A stretch of DNA of 64,000 nucleotides from Clostridiaceae bacterium (GTDB taxonomy: Bacteria > Bacillota > Clostridia > TANB77 > CAG-508), in NCBI GenBank assembly GCA_021771025.1, contig JAETPW010000001.1, positions 62,001 to 126,000 of the forward strand, written 5' to 3'. Position numbers and translations under genes: made by a program. The notes below the pieces were generated by a model. That model had not been told where the DNA came from and did not search any database. It was given only the letters and a program-made list of their open reading frames with translations. Numbering within the stretch: position 1 is the first letter of the stretch; every line of letters starts with the position of its first letter. This document shows positions 1 to 9,920 of the stretch, one piece after another.

Positions 1-1
1 A

Positions 2-328
2 GCGGTAATCAGTAATCAAATGGTTTGGCTTTCGTATGGAATTATTCTGGTAAGTGTTATGCTTATTATGTGTTTTGCTACGTTATTTAGCGTATATGGG
101 CAAACTATCATTCAAAAGTTAACTCCAGTTAATATGCTGGGAAAATTGTCTTCGGTTGTTACGGTTATTTCTATGTGTGCACTTCCAATAGGGCAGTCAA
201 TTTATGGTGTAATTTTTAATCGTTTGGGAAACCAGTCTTTCTTCATTCTTTTGATGGTGGGGATTGTTAGTGTGACGATAGGAATGGCTTCTAAATCAGT
301 AGTGAAACGATTGGTCATTAAGTCTTAG
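2..328 (+). CDS. MFS transporter, C-terminal part (cut by window edge)
   Basis: The frame is open from the left edge, so this is the last 108 residues of a longer gene. It has three or four hydrophobic stretches and an MFS-type loop reading LTPVNMLGKLSSV around residues 37-49, followed by PIGQSIYGVIFNRLG. This pattern is typical of the last helices of drug or macrolide efflux permeases of the major facilitator superfamily. Substrate cannot be told from the tail. It ends in an ordinary TAG, and no terminator of its own is obvious. Confidence 0.7.
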   Translation, partial: AVISNQMVWLSYGIILVSVMLIMCFATLFSVYGQTIIQKLTPVNMLGKLSSVVTVISMCALPIGQSIYGVIFNRLGNQSFFILLMVGIVSVTIGMASKSVVKRLVIKS

Positions 329-336
329 CGTTATAG

Positions 337-468
337 AGAAGAGATTTTTTAAAAGGCTTTGAAAAAGATAACAAAAAGTTACAAGAAAATAGCAAGACGA
401 TTAGCAATTGGATTTCTGATATTGAACGCTGTTTAGAAAAATATAATGAAAAGGGCAAGGGATTATAG
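337..468 (+). pseudogene. short charged coding-like remnant
   Basis: An open frame of 43 codons follows an in-frame TAG and has no start codon or ribosome site. It reads as a Lys/Glu/Asn-rich helical peptide (KKLQENSKTISNWISDIE). It looks like the tail of a decayed gene, but I do not recognise the family. The rest of the 329-603 gap holds only AT-rich sequence and the hairpin described next. Confidence 0.2.
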
Positions 469-550
469 GAAATTACGGAACTTGTAAACATATACTTTTT
501 TAGTAATTTGCCTTAAAAAATAGAATTGGTTTTTGAAATTAAGAAAATGA

Positions 551-586
551 TAAATTCCCTAGAGACAATTTCTCTTAGGGAATTTA
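551..586 (-). terminator. hairpin terminator downstream of uvrB
   Basis: A 14-bp stem (AAATTCCCTAGAGA against TCTCTTAGGGAATTT, one bulged base) lies 18 bases past the uvrB stop. The T-run on the minus strand is weak, so termination efficiency is uncertain. Confidence 0.6.
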
Positions 587-603
587 TTAACAAGTAATTT
601 ATT

Positions 604-2565
604 TTAGGTTAACAATTTTTCCAATTCTTTTATCTTATCGCGAAGTTCCGCTGCTTGTTCAAATTCCATTTCGGCAGCATGTTTTAACATTTGGTCAGTT
701 AAATCGGAAATAACTTTTTTAATATCTTCATCATTTTCCATTTTATATTCAACACCAATATCTTCTTGTTTAACAATACTAATCGTATCTCTTACTGATT
801 TTTGAATGGTTTTTGGCGTAATACCATGAGCGATATTATATTCTTCTTGAATTTTTCGTCTACGGTTCGTTTCTGAAATTGCTTTTTCCATCGATTCTGT
901 TAATTCATCTGCATACATGATAACCGTTCCATCTGTATTTCTAGCAGCACGCCCGATGGTTTGAATTAAGGATCGCTCTGAGCGAAGGAAACCTTCTTTG
1001 TCAGCATCTAATATCGCTACAAGCGAAACTTCTGGAATATCTAGTCCTTCTCTTAATAGGTTAATCCCTACTAAAACGTCGTATTCTCCTAAACGAAGGT
1101 TTCGGATAATTTCTAGACGTTCTAATGCTTTAATGTCAGAGTGCATATAATTTACTTTGATAGCTAAGCTTTGTAAATAAGAGGTAAGGTCTTCTGCCAT
1201 TTTTTTGGTTAATGTGGTGACTAAAACACGTTCTTTTCGTTCTACACGAATACGAATTTGTTCAATTAGATTATCGATCTGATTGGTTACTGGTCTTACT
1301 TCTATTTTAGGATCTAATAACCCTGTTGGTCTGATAATTTGTTCAACTACATTATCCTGACTATGTTCTTTTTCATAATCAGCTGGGGTAGCACTAACAA
1401 AGACTACTTGATTGATACGCTCTTCAAATTCAGGGAAGGTGAGTGGGCGGTTATCAAAAGCAGAAGGTAAACGAAAACCATAATTGATTAAGGATTCTTT
1501 TCGAGAATGATCACCATTATACATAGCTCTTACTTGGGGGATAGTAGCGTGAGATTCATCAATCAGAAGAAGAAAATCGTTAGGAAAGTAATCAAATAGG
1601 GTGTAGGGAGGGGATCCTGCTTCTCTTCCACTAATGTGCCTAGAATAATTTTCGATTCCTTGGCAAAATCCTGTTTCTTTCATCATTTCAATATCAAAAT
1701 TAGTTCTTTCTTCAATTCTTTGTGCTTCAATTAGTTTTCCTTTTTCTTTGAAATAAGCAACACGTTCTTGCATTTCTTTTTCAATATCAATGATGGCTCT
1801 TTCCATTTTATCACTTGTGGTTACGTAGTGTGAATTAGGGAAAATCATAATGTGCTTTCTTTCGGCTAATGGTTTTCCGGTTAACGGATTAATTTCTTGG
1901 ATTTTTTCGATTTCATCTCCCCAAAATTCAACACGAATAGCAGATTCACTTTGATCTGATGGGTAGATTTCAACAATATCTCCTTTAGCACGAAAGGTTC
2001 CTCGTTTAAAATCAATTTCATTTCGGCTATATTGCATAGTTACTAATTTTCTTAGTACTTCATCTCGCGTTTTTTTCATGCCAGGTCTAAGAGAAATAAT
2101 CATATGCTCATAATCGATGGGATCTCCTAATCCATAAATACAGGAGACAGAGGCGATAACGATGACATCTCTGGTTTCAAAAAGAGAAGCGGTTGCTGAA
2201 TGGCGCAATTTATCAATTTCATCATTGATAGACGCATCTTTTTCAATATAGGTATCTGATTGAGGAATATAACTTTCTGGTTGGTAATAATCGTAGTATG
2301 ACACAAAGTATTCCACATTGTTTTCAGGGAAAAACTCTTTAAATTCAGAATAAAGTTGCCCGAGCCAATGTTTTATTGTGGGCTAATACTAATGTTGGCT
2401 TTTGCACATTTTGGATAATATTTGCCATGGTAAACGTTTTTCCGAGAACCCGTAACTCCTAAAAGTGTTTGAAATTTCTTGCCGCTCCTGTATTCCTTCA
2501 CTTAAATATTCAATTGCCTTTGGCTGGTCGCCTGTTGGCTTGTATTCAGAATGTAATTTAAACAT
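604..2565 (-). pseudogene. uvrB: UvrB, excinuclease ABC subunit B, with three +1 insertions
   Basis: UvrB is the DNA-unwinding and damage-verifying helicase of nucleotide excision repair and works with UvrA, whose gene lies at 6905-9733. The true start is the ATG at 2563-2565, preceded by GGAGGAATT. From there the frame breaks three times: an extra base at about 2484, 2444 and 2362. Dropping those three bases gives a continuous 652-residue protein starting MFKLHSEYKPTGDQPKAIEY, with the Walker A motif GVTGSGKT and then [15 protein letters not shown]. The rest ([16 protein letters not shown] to the C-terminal UVR motif [19 protein letters not shown]) is intact. As written, only a 570-residue protein without the ATP-binding loop could be made. 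Either the gene is dead or these are consensus errors; the remainder shows no decay. Confidence 0.9.
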
Positions 2566-2605
2566 AATTCCTCCTTTTATTTGTTTATCATTTATATTAC
2601 TATTT

Positions 2606-3601
2606 TTACATTAATTTTTTTATATCTTCTCCCATGATTTCTAAATAATCTTTTTCCGCTTGCGTTAAATGAGTTTGCATATATTTGTCATATTCTCGAT
2701 GTGCTTTTTCTAGTGCTTCTTTATGTGATACAGTTCCTTTATCATTTAAAATTTCATTATCTGTCATTTTTAAAAAGCCATCTAATTCTTTTACCCAATC
2801 CTTCATCGTCATAGCTTTTCTTCTTAATGCTTTAATTTCTGCGATATCTAAATATGCTGATACTAGTCTATTTAAAACTTGTAATTCTTCTTGTGATAAA
2901 TAATTTTTGGCAATTTCGGTTTCTGCTTTTGTAGGCATTGTTCCTTTAAAATTTGTTAATCCTATATTTTCTTTTTGGCTATCTACTCTATTAAATACTA
3001 CTTCCGCAGCAGTATTTCCATGAACAGCAAAGTGCATTTTATTTTGAACAGTTTTAAAAAATTCTCTTGTTATTTCTTCTTTTGCATCATAATCAATACT
3101 TGTTGCATAGATATCTAAAATTTTTCTCCAGAATACTTTTTCTGATGAACGAATATCTCTGATTTTTTCTAATAATTCTTCAAAATATACTCCTCCACCA
3201 TTATTTTTTAATCGCTGATTATCTAAGTTATAGCCTTTTACTAAATAATCTCTAATTAATTTATTTGCCCATATTCTAAATTGAGTACCACGAATTGATT
3301 TTACACGATAACCTATTGATATAATTAAGTCTAAATTATAAAATTTGGTCTTGTATTTTTTTCCATCTTTTGCAGTTAGTAAGGATTCCTTACTAACTGA
3401 TATTGGATCTAACTCTTCTTCTTTAAATATATTCTTTATGTGCATTGTTATATTGTTTCTTGTTGTATCAAATAATTCTGCCATTGCATTTTGTGTTAAC
3501 CATACATTTTCTTCTTCTAACCTAACTTCTATTTTCACTTGTCCATCTTCTGTTGTATAAATGATCATATCATTTCCTACAGTTCTTAATTTATTGTCCA
3601 T
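2606..3601 (-). CDS. RhuM-family (virulence protein-like) putative DNA-binding protein
   Basis: A 331-residue protein with the N-terminal block of the RhuM/COG3943 family: VWLTQNAMAELFDTTRNNITMHIKNIF looks like a helix-turn-helix, followed by KTKFYNLDLIISIGYRVKSIRGTQFRIWA, the family signature. The C-terminal half is helical (SAYLDIAEIKALRRKAMTMKDW). Family members are common in pathogenicity and defence islands, but their molecular role is not established. The gene stands alone between the damaged uvrB and a metallo-hydrolase relic, and is more AT-rich in its codons than uvrA. The start chosen is an ATG after a weak AAGAAGTGA ribosome site. Confidence 0.85.
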   Translation of the reverse strand: MDNKLRTVGNDMIIYTTEDGQVKIEVRLEEENVWLTQNAMAELFDTTRNNITMHIKNIFKEEELDPISVSKESLLTAKDGKKYKTKFYNLDLIISIGYRVKSIRGTQFRIWANKLIRDYLVKGYNLDNQRLKNNGGGVYFEELLEKIRDIRSSEKVFWRKILDIYATSIDYDAKEEITREFFKTVQNKMHFAVHGNTAAEVVFNRVDSQKENIGLTNFKGTMPTKAETEIAKNYLSQEELQVLNRLVSAYLDIAEIKALRRKAMTMKDWVKELDGFLKMTDNEILNDKGTVSHKEALEKAHREYDKYMQTHLTQAEKDYLEIMGEDIKKLM

Positions 3602-3682
3602 TTCAAATCACTTCTTTCTATTGCAGTTATTATACCGATCTATTAGTCAATTTAATTGATGATAGAAATTTGCCGATCAATT

Positions 3683-3896
3683 TCATCGTTCCAGAATATC
3701 TCCATCGTTAACTAAAATTAAGTTTTCGTGTTGTAATTTTTGGGCTTGCTCTCTAGTCTTATCATACATATGTATAGGATTTCATTGCTTTTAAACTTCC
3801 ATTAGGAACATCAAATAAGATATGATCATTTATTAGTACACTGGCACTATTAGAAAAAGCGCTTATGGATCCTGTTCCGATAAATTGTATTTTCAT
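3683..3896 (-). pseudogene. MBL-fold metallo-hydrolase, internally deleted relic
   Basis: It starts well (AGGAGGTAATTTA then ATG) and reads MKIQFIGTGSISAFSNSASV and then LINDHILFDVPNGSLKAMK, the N-terminus of a metallo-beta-lactamase-fold hydrolase. After about 44 residues it stops. A second frame just after gives YDKTREQAQKLQHENLILV then NDGDILER and a stop, which looks like the C-terminus of the same family. The middle, including the HxHxDH zinc site, is missing, so the gene is a deletion relic. Confidence 0.65.
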
Positions 3897-4085
3897 TAAA
3901 TTACCTCCTATTTTTTATTTTCATTTTGTATGGTTAAAACATTTTTATTACTAAAACAGTTTTTAAGACTAATTCCTAATCATTATACCATACAGTACAT
4001 TCGTTCGCAATAGTTTTTCTAAAAATCTTCACATAGAGCGGACTCATTCCTAAAAACGATTAACTTGTAACCACATAGATAGAAA

Positions 4086-4119
4086 AAAGGACTCTGAAAA
4101 AACAGAATCCTTTAACAAG
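4086..4119 (-). terminator. hairpin terminator (minus strand)
   Basis: An AAAGGANTCTG / CAGANTCCTTT stem with an A6 loop. Read on the minus strand it ends in a run of six T, so it would stop transcription coming from the small ORF at 4162-4278. From 3897 to 4085 I see no gene. A 15-base sequence at 4037-4051 recurs inverted at 15348-15362. Confidence 0.55.
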
Positions 4120-4161
4120 ACTATTTTACCAAACGTAAAACAACATAGACATTAGGTGTTC

Positions 4162-4278
4162 CTAACAATTACTGTTTGAAGTGGCACTTTTCTTATCTTC
4201 TGATTTACTTTTTTGCAGAAAAGTGCTGTCGAATTGCCATTTCCTTTGGTACTTGCATTTTAATTCACCATAGTTCAA
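4162..4278 (-). CDS. possible 38-residue protein with TTG start
   Basis: GGAGGG at 4287-4292 sits eight bases upstream of a TTG that opens a 38-residue frame rich in Lys and Ser (MNYGELKCKYQRKW...). A minus-strand terminator follows 40 bases after the stop, which supports a short transcription unit. Two ATGs nearby give either a 3-residue frame or one 28 bases from the ribosome site, so this start is preferred but unproven. No family recognised. Confidence 0.35.
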   Translation of the reverse strand: MNYGELKCKYQRKWQFDSTFLQKSKSEDKKSATSNSNC

Positions 4279-4450
4279 TTGAATATCCCTCCTTTGTATA
4301 AAACAAAACGAAGTATAAGTTACTATACTATTATTAGTTGCAAGAATAATTATAGAAGAAAAAAAGTAAAAAGTCTGTCGAAAAAGGGCAGATAAAAAAT
4401 TTTTTTGAACATTGTTATCTCATTACACATAAAATAAAGTAGGTGATAAC

Positions 4451-4963
4451 ATGAAACTTTGGAAAGAATTATATGAAGATGCCCAAAATATAGTAAAAAA
4501 AGATCCTGCTTGCCGAAATGTTTTAGAAGCTATTATTTTATACCCGGGGTTTCACATTTTAGTATTTCATCGAATAGCACACTTTTTTTATTACCATAAA
4601 TTTTATTTTATAGCACGCCTTATTTCTCAAATAGGTCGATTTTTTACTGGTATAGAAATTCATCCAGGAGCAAACATCGGTAGAAGGCTATTTATTGATC
4701 ATGGTATGGGAATTGTTATTGGAGAAACCTCTACCATAGGAAATGACTGTACGATTTATCATAATAGTACTTTAGGGGGAACAGGAAAAGACAAAAATAA
4801 AAGACACCCAGACTTAGGCGATGAGGTCATGGTAGGTGCCGGAGCAAAATTATTAGGACCCATAAAAATAGGCAATCGAACAAAAATTGGAGCAAATGCG
4901 GTTGTTCTAAAAGACGTACCGGAAAACTCCACAATTATCAAATTTCATGAGAAAATCAAATAA
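4451..4963 (+). CDS. cysE: serine O-acetyltransferase
   Basis: Transfers acetyl from acetyl-CoA to L-serine, giving O-acetylserine for cysteine synthesis, in the cytoplasm. The 170-residue length fits the short EpsC/CysE type. The left-handed beta-helix hexapeptide repeats are visible from about residue 65 ([20 protein letters not shown], then [20 protein letters not shown]), with the acyl-CoA loop [12 protein letters not shown]. The start follows GTAGGTGATAAC. A TGTCGAA heptamer lies about 70 bases upstream, but one such match is expected by chance. The gene ends two bases before the convergent ORF at 4966-5286. Confidence 0.93.
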   Translation: MKLWKELYEDAQNIVKKDPACRNVLEAIILYPGFHILVFHRIAHFFYYHKFYFIARLISQIGRFFTGIEIHPGANIGRRLFIDHGMGIVIGETSTIGNDCTIYHNSTLGGTGKDKNKRHPDLGDEVMVGAGAKLLGPIKIGNRTKIGANAVVLKDVPENSTIIKFHEKIK

Positions 4964-4965
4964 AA

Positions 4966-5286
4966 TTATCGTTCTTCTTCTTGTTCTAAATTTTGATCTA
5001 GATCTAGATCTAGATCAGAAGCGGTAGACTTATTTGGTTTTCTTTTTTGCGTATTTCTTATTTTATTTAAGTCGATTTGGCAATAGTGAAATCCATTAGG
5101 AACTTTACCAGATGAATTTTCAGAAATCGTGAGGCATCCATCAGGAAGTAAATTTCTTAACTTGATAATATCAGGATCAGTTAAACTAAAAACGAGATAG
5201 TTTCTTTTTTCCTCTTTTTTCAAAATATCATTAATGATGTTCAAACAATTAAATACAGTTTGTGGAATTTCATTATTTGAGTTCAT
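4966..5286 (-). CDS. hypothetical protein with Asp-Leu repeat tail
   Basis: A 106-residue protein I do not recognise. The first 80 residues look folded (NSNNEIPQTVFNCLNIINDI, ...DPDIIKLRNLLPDGCLTISE). The tail is acidic with a DLDLDLD run, coded by nearly four GATCTA hexamers at about 5000-5021. A six-base unit changes length without shifting frame. It converges on cysE with only two bases between stops, so the two transcripts probably overlap. The start follows GGAGATGATATAAA. Confidence 0.6.
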   Translation of the reverse strand: MNSNNEIPQTVFNCLNIINDILKKEEKRNYLVFSLTDPDIIKLRNLLPDGCLTISENSSGKVPNGFHYCQIDLNKIRNTQKRKPNKSTASDLDLDLDQNLEQEEER

Positions 5287-5393
5287 TTTATATCATCTCC
5301 TAACTTTAAAGTTGGTGAGTATACTTATAGTATACCAAAAAATGGAAGGAAAAGCAAATTGGCATAGTTTAACGTATTTCTTATCAGTAGCCC

Positions 5394-5475
5394 CAAAATA
5401 ATCTATTAGCAGGGCTTATCCCGAACAATATAGCTCGGGCAGTTCTCTAAGGCCTACGTTAGGCTTGTAATGAAT
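5394..5475. repeat. degenerate relative of the 15-kb hairpin core
   Basis: Within the gap 5287-5640, the stretch contains CAGTTCTCTAAGGCCTACG followed by TTAGGCTT, matching the first third of the conserved core at 15703-15801, plus AGCAGGG which occurs at the core's other end. A local hairpin CCCGAAC...CTCGGG lies between. The long flanking inverted repeat of the intact copies is missing. The rest of the gap is AT-rich with no gene. Confidence 0.45.
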
Positions 5476-5646
5476 ACAGAGGAATTCAATAAGGAAAGAA
5501 AAAATAACTGTAAAAGTCAAAATAGGATTAGTTGAATATACAAGGAATAAAATATATAGTGAAAATGATTTTAAACTAAAATAATAGTTGAAATAATGGT
5601 ATACATTGATATAATTGTAATTAAATAATAGAAAGGAAATGTGGTT

Positions 5647-6276
5647 ATGAATGATACAATTGTTTATTTAATAAGACATGCAGAAACTGTCGATGAAAAT
5701 GGGATAAGAAATACAAGTGAAGACTCACAATTGATTAATGAAAAAGAGATTTTATCAGTTGAAGGTGAAGAACAAGCTAAGGAATTAAGCAAGAATAAAG
5801 AATTGCAAAATCTAGATGCAATATGGTCAAGTAGTTATACTAGAGCAAAAGCAACAGCCAAATATATTGCTGATGTAAATAATTTACCTTATAATTTAGA
5901 TAATCAATTAAGTGAAAGAAAATTAGGAAATTTAAAAGAATTAGGCGAATTTATGAAAGATAAGGTAACTAGAGATCCTTCACAAGAACAACTTTTAGAT
6001 AGAACATTCAGGACATCAGATGGGGAAAGTGCAGAACAAACAAAAGAAAGAATGAATAAATTTTTTGATAGAATTCTTAAAGAATACTGTGGAAGAAGAA
6101 TAGCAGTAGTTAGTCATGGTGGTTCTGTTAAATTTTTCTTATTAAATTGGTGTACTGTAAATGAAGATGTAAAACTTGTTTATCATAATGAAAAAATATT
6201 AAATATAAAATCTCCATGTTTACTAAAATTAACATTTAGGGAAAATGAATTAATTGATTTAGAACAAATTGATTAA
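5647..6276 (+). CDS. histidine phosphatase family protein
   Basis: A phosphoglycerate-mutase-like phosphohydrolase with the catalytic phospho-histidine motif YLIRHAET at residues 7-14, a helical cap, and the second catalytic histidine in VVSHGGSVKFF near residue 150. The 209-residue length fits the family; substrate is unknown. ATG 5647 is preferred over the GTG at 5641 because it sits nine bases from AAAGGA. Codon use is rich in AGA and ATA, unlike cysE and uvrA, suggesting transfer. Confidence 0.85.
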   Translation: MNDTIVYLIRHAETVDENGIRNTSEDSQLINEKEILSVEGEEQAKELSKNKELQNLDAIWSSSYTRAKATAKYIADVNNLPYNLDNQLSERKLGNLKELGEFMKDKVTRDPSQEQLLDRTFRTSDGESAEQTKERMNKFFDRILKEYCGRRIAVVSHGGSVKFFLLNWCTVNEDVKLVYHNEKILNIKSPCLLKLTFRENELIDLEQID

Positions 6277-6482
6277 AATAGAGCCGTAAAATGAATTTAT
6301 ATATGATCTATTTGAGGTTTTTATAAAAATATATATTTGAATAAAGAATAAAACAAAAAAAGTTATTTATTTAACATAATTCACATAAAATGGTATAATT
6401 TTAGTATGAATATCTTATAAAAATATTAAATTGGTAAAAAATGTAACAGAATTATTTTACCCCTAAAATATATAAAAAACGG

Positions 6483-6511
6483 TTGACGGTTCACATAATT
6501 TATGCTACAAT
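6483..6511 (+). promoter_or_regulatory. sigma-A-type promoter
   Basis: TTGACG, 17-base spacer, TACAAT. It lies 52 bases upstream of the ATG at 6564. The rest of 6277-6482 is AT-rich with nothing recognised. Confidence 0.7.
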
Positions 6512-6563
6512 GATGTAGAAGCTTTAAAAAAAGCTATTAAAAAATCACAGGAGGAAACTAATT

Positions 6564-6770
6564 ATGAGAGAAGCGGAAAAGCGGGAGATTGAGGATTTAA
6601 CAAAGGTGGAGGAATTCTTAAGAAATGCCAGAATGGCAGTGGATGCCAAAGAAGAAGTAGAGCATTTCGAAGAAGGAGACTACGAGATCCTGAGGATTAA
6701 AAAGGGGGATCGATCGATAACCCGTAAGAAGCACACCGTACCAGAATATATGGATAAAGACGGCGACTGA
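6564..6770 (+). CDS. hypothetical small charged protein
   Basis: A 68-residue, strongly charged protein (MREAEKREIEDLTKVEEFL), probably helical in its first half, family unknown. It has a near-consensus promoter, a good ribosome site (CAGGAGGAAACTAATT) and its own terminator, so it looks like a genuine monocistronic gene. Its base composition is clearly more GC-rich than the flanking sequence, which is odd for this window and may mean recent arrival. Confidence 0.7.
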   Translation: MREAEKREIEDLTKVEEFLRNARMAVDAKEEVEHFEEGDYEILRIKKGDRSITRKKHTVPEYMDKDGD

Positions 6771-6808
6771 TTAGTTTCACAAACGAGGATTTAATTTTTA
6801 AATCCACG

Positions 6809-6858
6809 CAAGAGTTTGATGAGTTTGGAAAAATTCACCAAACTCTTGTTTTTCTTTT
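6809..6858 (+). terminator. rho-independent terminator
   Basis: CAAGAGTTTG pairs with CAAACTCTTG, followed by TTTTTCTTTT. The T-tract overlaps the probable -35 of the uvrA promoter. Confidence 0.8.
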
Positions 6859-6874
6859 CGCAATGTAGTATAAT
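6846..6874 (+). promoter_or_regulatory. probable uvrA promoter
   Basis: TTGTTT, 17-base spacer, TATAAT, ending 30 bases before the uvrA ATG. No clear LexA-type palindrome was seen next to it. Confidence 0.55.
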
Positions 6875-6904
6875 GTCGATAGAAAACAAAATAAGGAGGA
6901 AATC

Positions 6905-9733
6905 ATGAATGATAAAATCATCATAAAAGGAGCAAAAGAACATAACTTAAAAAACATCGATATAGAAATACCAAGAGATAAATTAGTAGTAGTCACAGGA
7001 CTTTCCGGTTCAGGAAAATCTTCTTTAGCCTTTGACACACTATACGCAGAAGGGCAACGAAGATACGTAGAAAGCCTATCATCGTATGCAAGGCAATTTT
7101 TAGGAATCATGGAAAAACCAGCAGTAGAATCCATCGAAGGCTTATCACCTGCCATTTCTATCGACCAAAAAACCACTTCTAAAAATCCACGTTCAACAGT
7201 AGGAACCGTAACGGAAATTTATGACTATATCCGTTTATTATTTGCCAGAATAGGTGTACCGTATTGCCCAAACTGTGGCAAAAAAATTGAAAAACAAACC
7301 ATTGACCAAATTGTAGACAATATTTTATCCTTAGAAGAAGGAACCAAAATTCAGATATTAGCCCCTGTCATTCGCAGCAGAAAAGGCGAATTTGTCAAAC
7401 AACTACAAGAATACCAAAAAGCAGGATTTGTTCGTGCTAAAATTGACGGAGAAGTCTATGAATTATCAGATGACATTGATTTAGATCGTAAAAAGAAACA
7501 CACCGTAGAATTAATCATTGATCGTCTAGTCGTAAAAGAAGAAATTCGAAGCAGACTAACAGAATCAGTAGAAATTGCCTTAAAACACGCAGAAAACTTA
7601 GTATTAATTGATGTAGTAGGAAAAGAGCCAATCTTATATAGTAGTAATTATGCTTGTCCAGACTGTGGGTTTAGTTTTCCTGAATTTACGCCAAGAATGT
7701 TTTCCTTCAACAATCCCTATGGAGCGTGCCCTAGTTGTATGGGAATTGGCTATTTAATGAAAATGGACGAAGACCTAATCATTCCTGATAAAAACAGTAC
7801 ATTATATGATGGAGTAAAAGCTTTTGGTTCAAGTGTAATGAAACGAACTGATACCATGGCCAAAATGTATTTTGAAAGCATAGGAAGACATTATGGAGTA
7901 GACATTGATGTACCTATCCGAAAATTACCAAGAGAGTTCCTAGAAAAAATACTTTATGGTACAGGAGAAGAAAAAATAGACTTTGAATATGAATCTTCAG
8001 CAGGAGTACGCCGTTTTACTGCACCATTTGAAGGAGTTTTGCCAACCTTAGAAAGACGCCATAGTGAAACAAAATCACAAGGGATGAGAGACTTCTATGA
8101 AATGTACATGAGTAATTGCGAATGTCCATCATGTCATGGAGCAAGATTGAAACCAGAAATTTTATCCATTAAAATCGGCGAAAAAAATATCAATGAAGTA
8201 ACAGAGATGTCAATCAGGAATTTAAAAGAATTTATAGATAAGTTAACCTTAACACAAACCGAAGCTATGATAGCAGAAATGATTTTAAAAGAGATTGATA
8301 AACGTTTGCAATTTTTAATTGATGTAGGCTTAGACTATTTAACCTTATCGAGAAGTGCAGGAACTTTATCAGGAGGAGAAGCACAAAGAATTCGTTTAGC
8401 CACTCAAATTGGTTCTGGACTAACAGGAGTATTATATATTTTAGATGAACCAAGTATCGGCTTACACCAACGAGATAATGATCGCTTGTTAGCTACACTA
8501 AAAAAACTAAGAGATTTAGGAAATACTTTACTAGTCGTAGAGCATGATGAAGATACCATGTATGCTGCAGACCAAATCATTGATATTGGTCCCGGAGCAG
8601 GAGAACATGGTGGGCATGTTATGGCACAAGGAACAGCAGAAGAAATCAAACAAGTAAAAGATTCTGTTACTGGTCAATATTTAAGCAGAAGAAAGAAAAT
8701 AGAGGTTCCTAAAAAGCGTAGAAAAATGACTAAAGGAAAAGTCATTGAAGTACAAGGAGCAACAGAAAATAACCTAAAAAATATTAGTGTAAAATTTCCA
8801 TTAGGATTATTTACTTGCGTAACCGGAGTATCAGGATCAGGAAAGTCAACATTAGTCAACGAAGTACTCTATAAAACAGTAGCCAAAGAATTAAATCGAG
8901 CTAGTGAAAAACCAGGAAAATGTAAAGGAGTAAAAGGCTTAGATCAAATTGATAAGATAATCAACATAGACCAGTCACCAATTGGAAGAACACCGCGTTC
9001 TAATCCAGCAACTTACACGGGTGTGTTTGATTTTATTCGTGACATCTTTGCTTCCACCAATGAAGCCAAATTACGTGGTTATGAAAAAGGAAGATTTAGT
9101 TTCAATGTAGCAGGAGGAAGATGTGAAGCCTGTAATGGAGATGGAGTACACCGAATTGAAATGCACTTTTTACCAGATGTTTATGTCCCTTGTGAAAGCT
9201 GTAAAGGAAAACGTTATAATCGAGAAACATTAGAAGTAAAATACAAAGGGAAAAGTATAGCAGATGTACTAGATATGACCGTTGAAGAGGCCTTAACCTT
9301 TTTTGACAAAATTCCCAAAATCAAACAAAAAATGCAAACATTATACGATGTAGGGCTAAGTTACATAAAACTTGGGCAACCATCAACGACTCTTTCAGGA
9401 GGAGAAGCACAGCGTGTGAAACTAGCCACAGAACTATCAAAACGTCCAACAGGAAAAACATTATACATTTTAGATGAGCCAACAACAGGACTTCATATTG
9501 CCGATGTACACAAACTAGTTAATATATTACAACGTTTAGTAGACACTGGAAATAGTATTATTGTTATCGAACATAATCTTGACCTCATCAAAACCTGTGA
9601 CTATATTGTTGACTTAGGCCCAGAAGGAGGAGATGCAGGAGGAGAAGTAGTAGCGGTAGGTTCACCAGAACAAATTTGTAAAAATGAGAGAAGTTATACT
9701 GGGAAATTTTTGCAAAAACAATTAGAAAAATAG
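6905..9733 (+). CDS. uvrA: UvrA, excinuclease ABC subunit A
   Basis: Damage-recognition ATPase of nucleotide excision repair; as a dimer it loads UvrB on DNA. Full length at 942 residues. Two ABC modules are clear: Walker [15 protein letters not shown] near residue 33 and [16 protein letters not shown] near 643, with two LSGGEAQR signatures, and zinc-binding CPNCG / CPDCG / CEACNGDG pairs. ATG follows AAGGAGGAAATC. The gene stands alone with its own promoter, separate from the damaged uvrB 4.3 kb away. If uvrB is truly broken, this protein would have no partner. Confidence 0.97.
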   Translation: MNDKIIIKGAKEHNLKNIDIEIPRDKLVVVTGLSGSGKSSLAFDTLYAEGQRRYVESLSSYARQFLGIMEKPAVESIEGLSPAISIDQKTTSKNPRSTVGTVTEIYDYIRLLFARIGVPYCPNCGKKIEKQTIDQIVDNILSLEEGTKIQILAPVIRSRKGEFVKQLQEYQKAGFVRAKIDGEVYELSDDIDLDRKKKHTVELIIDRLVVKEEIRSRLTESVEIALKHAENLVLIDVVGKEPILYSSNYACPDCGFSFPEFTPRMFSFNNPYGACPSCMGIGYLMKMDEDLIIPDKNSTLYDGVKAFGSSVMKRTDTMAKMYFESIGRHYGVDIDVPIRKLPREFLEKILYGTGEEKIDFEYESSAGVRRFTAPFEGVLPTLERRHSETKSQGMRDFYEMYMSNCECPSCHGARLKPEILSIKIGEKNINEVTEMSIRNLKEFIDKLTLTQTEAMIAEMILKEIDKRLQFLIDVGLDYLTLSRSAGTLSGGEAQRIRLATQIGSGLTGVLYILDEPSIGLHQRDNDRLLATLKKLRDLGNTLLVVEHDEDTMYAADQIIDIGPGAGEHGGHVMAQGTAEEIKQVKDSVTGQYLSRRKKIEVPKKRRKMTKGKVIEVQGATENNLKNISVKFPLGLFTCVTGVSGSGKSTLVNEVLYKTVAKELNRASEKPGKCKGVKGLDQIDKIINIDQSPIGRTPRSNPATYTGVFDFIRDIFASTNEAKLRGYEKGRFSFNVAGGRCEACNGDGVHRIEMHFLPDVYVPCESCKGKRYNRETLEVKYKGKSIADVLDMTVEEALTFFDKIPKIKQKMQTLYDVGLSYIKLGQPSTTLSGGEAQRVKLATELSKRPTGKTLYILDEPTTGLHIADVHKLVNILQRLVDTGNSIIVIEHNLDLIKTCDYIVDLGPEGGDAGGEVVAVGSPEQICKNERSYTGKFLQKQLEK

Positions 9734-9763
9734 TTGACAGAATGTATTTTTTTTCTATATAAT
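9734..9763 (+). promoter_or_regulatory. strong sigma-A-type promoter directly after uvrA
   Basis: Perfect TTGACA, 18-base spacer, perfect TATAAT. The -35 begins one base after the uvrA stop codon. No convincing protein gene follows, which points to the RNA described next. Confidence 0.75.
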
Positions 9764-9769
9764 GTATAC

Positions 9770-9920
9770 AATGTTATAGATAGAGATATCTATTGCTGTT
9801 CTGGCAGAAAAACCTGAAAGATAAGTAGGACGAATGAGCCTATAGTTGGCAGGCAACAGAAAAACCAGAAATTGGGGGAATTTTCACTATATCAGATATA
9901 GTGAAAATTCCCTTATTTGT
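9770..9920 (+). ncRNA. unidentified structured small RNA
   Basis: A consensus promoter ends at 9763 and a very strong hairpin (GGGAATTTTCACTATATC against its complement, 9876-9912, then TTATTTGT) closes the unit, giving an RNA of about 150 bases. Between them are nested stems: CTGTT/AACAG, CCTG/CAGG, TAGG/CCTA, and an ATAGAT/ATCTAT hairpin near the 5' end. The stretch AAACC...GAAA...GGACG...AGCC faintly recalls a c-di-GMP-I riboswitch, but its second half does not fit and no gene follows closely. It might be a small regulatory RNA; 6S RNA was considered without support. Confidence 0.5.

Noticed and set aside
4372..4383. TGTCGAA as a Spo0A box before cysE
   Set aside because: A single 7-base match is expected several times by chance in 64 kb.
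9770..9880. c-di-GMP-I riboswitch
   Set aside because: Only the first half (AAACC, GAAA, GGACG, AGCC) is vaguely alike; the second helix and a controlled gene are missing.
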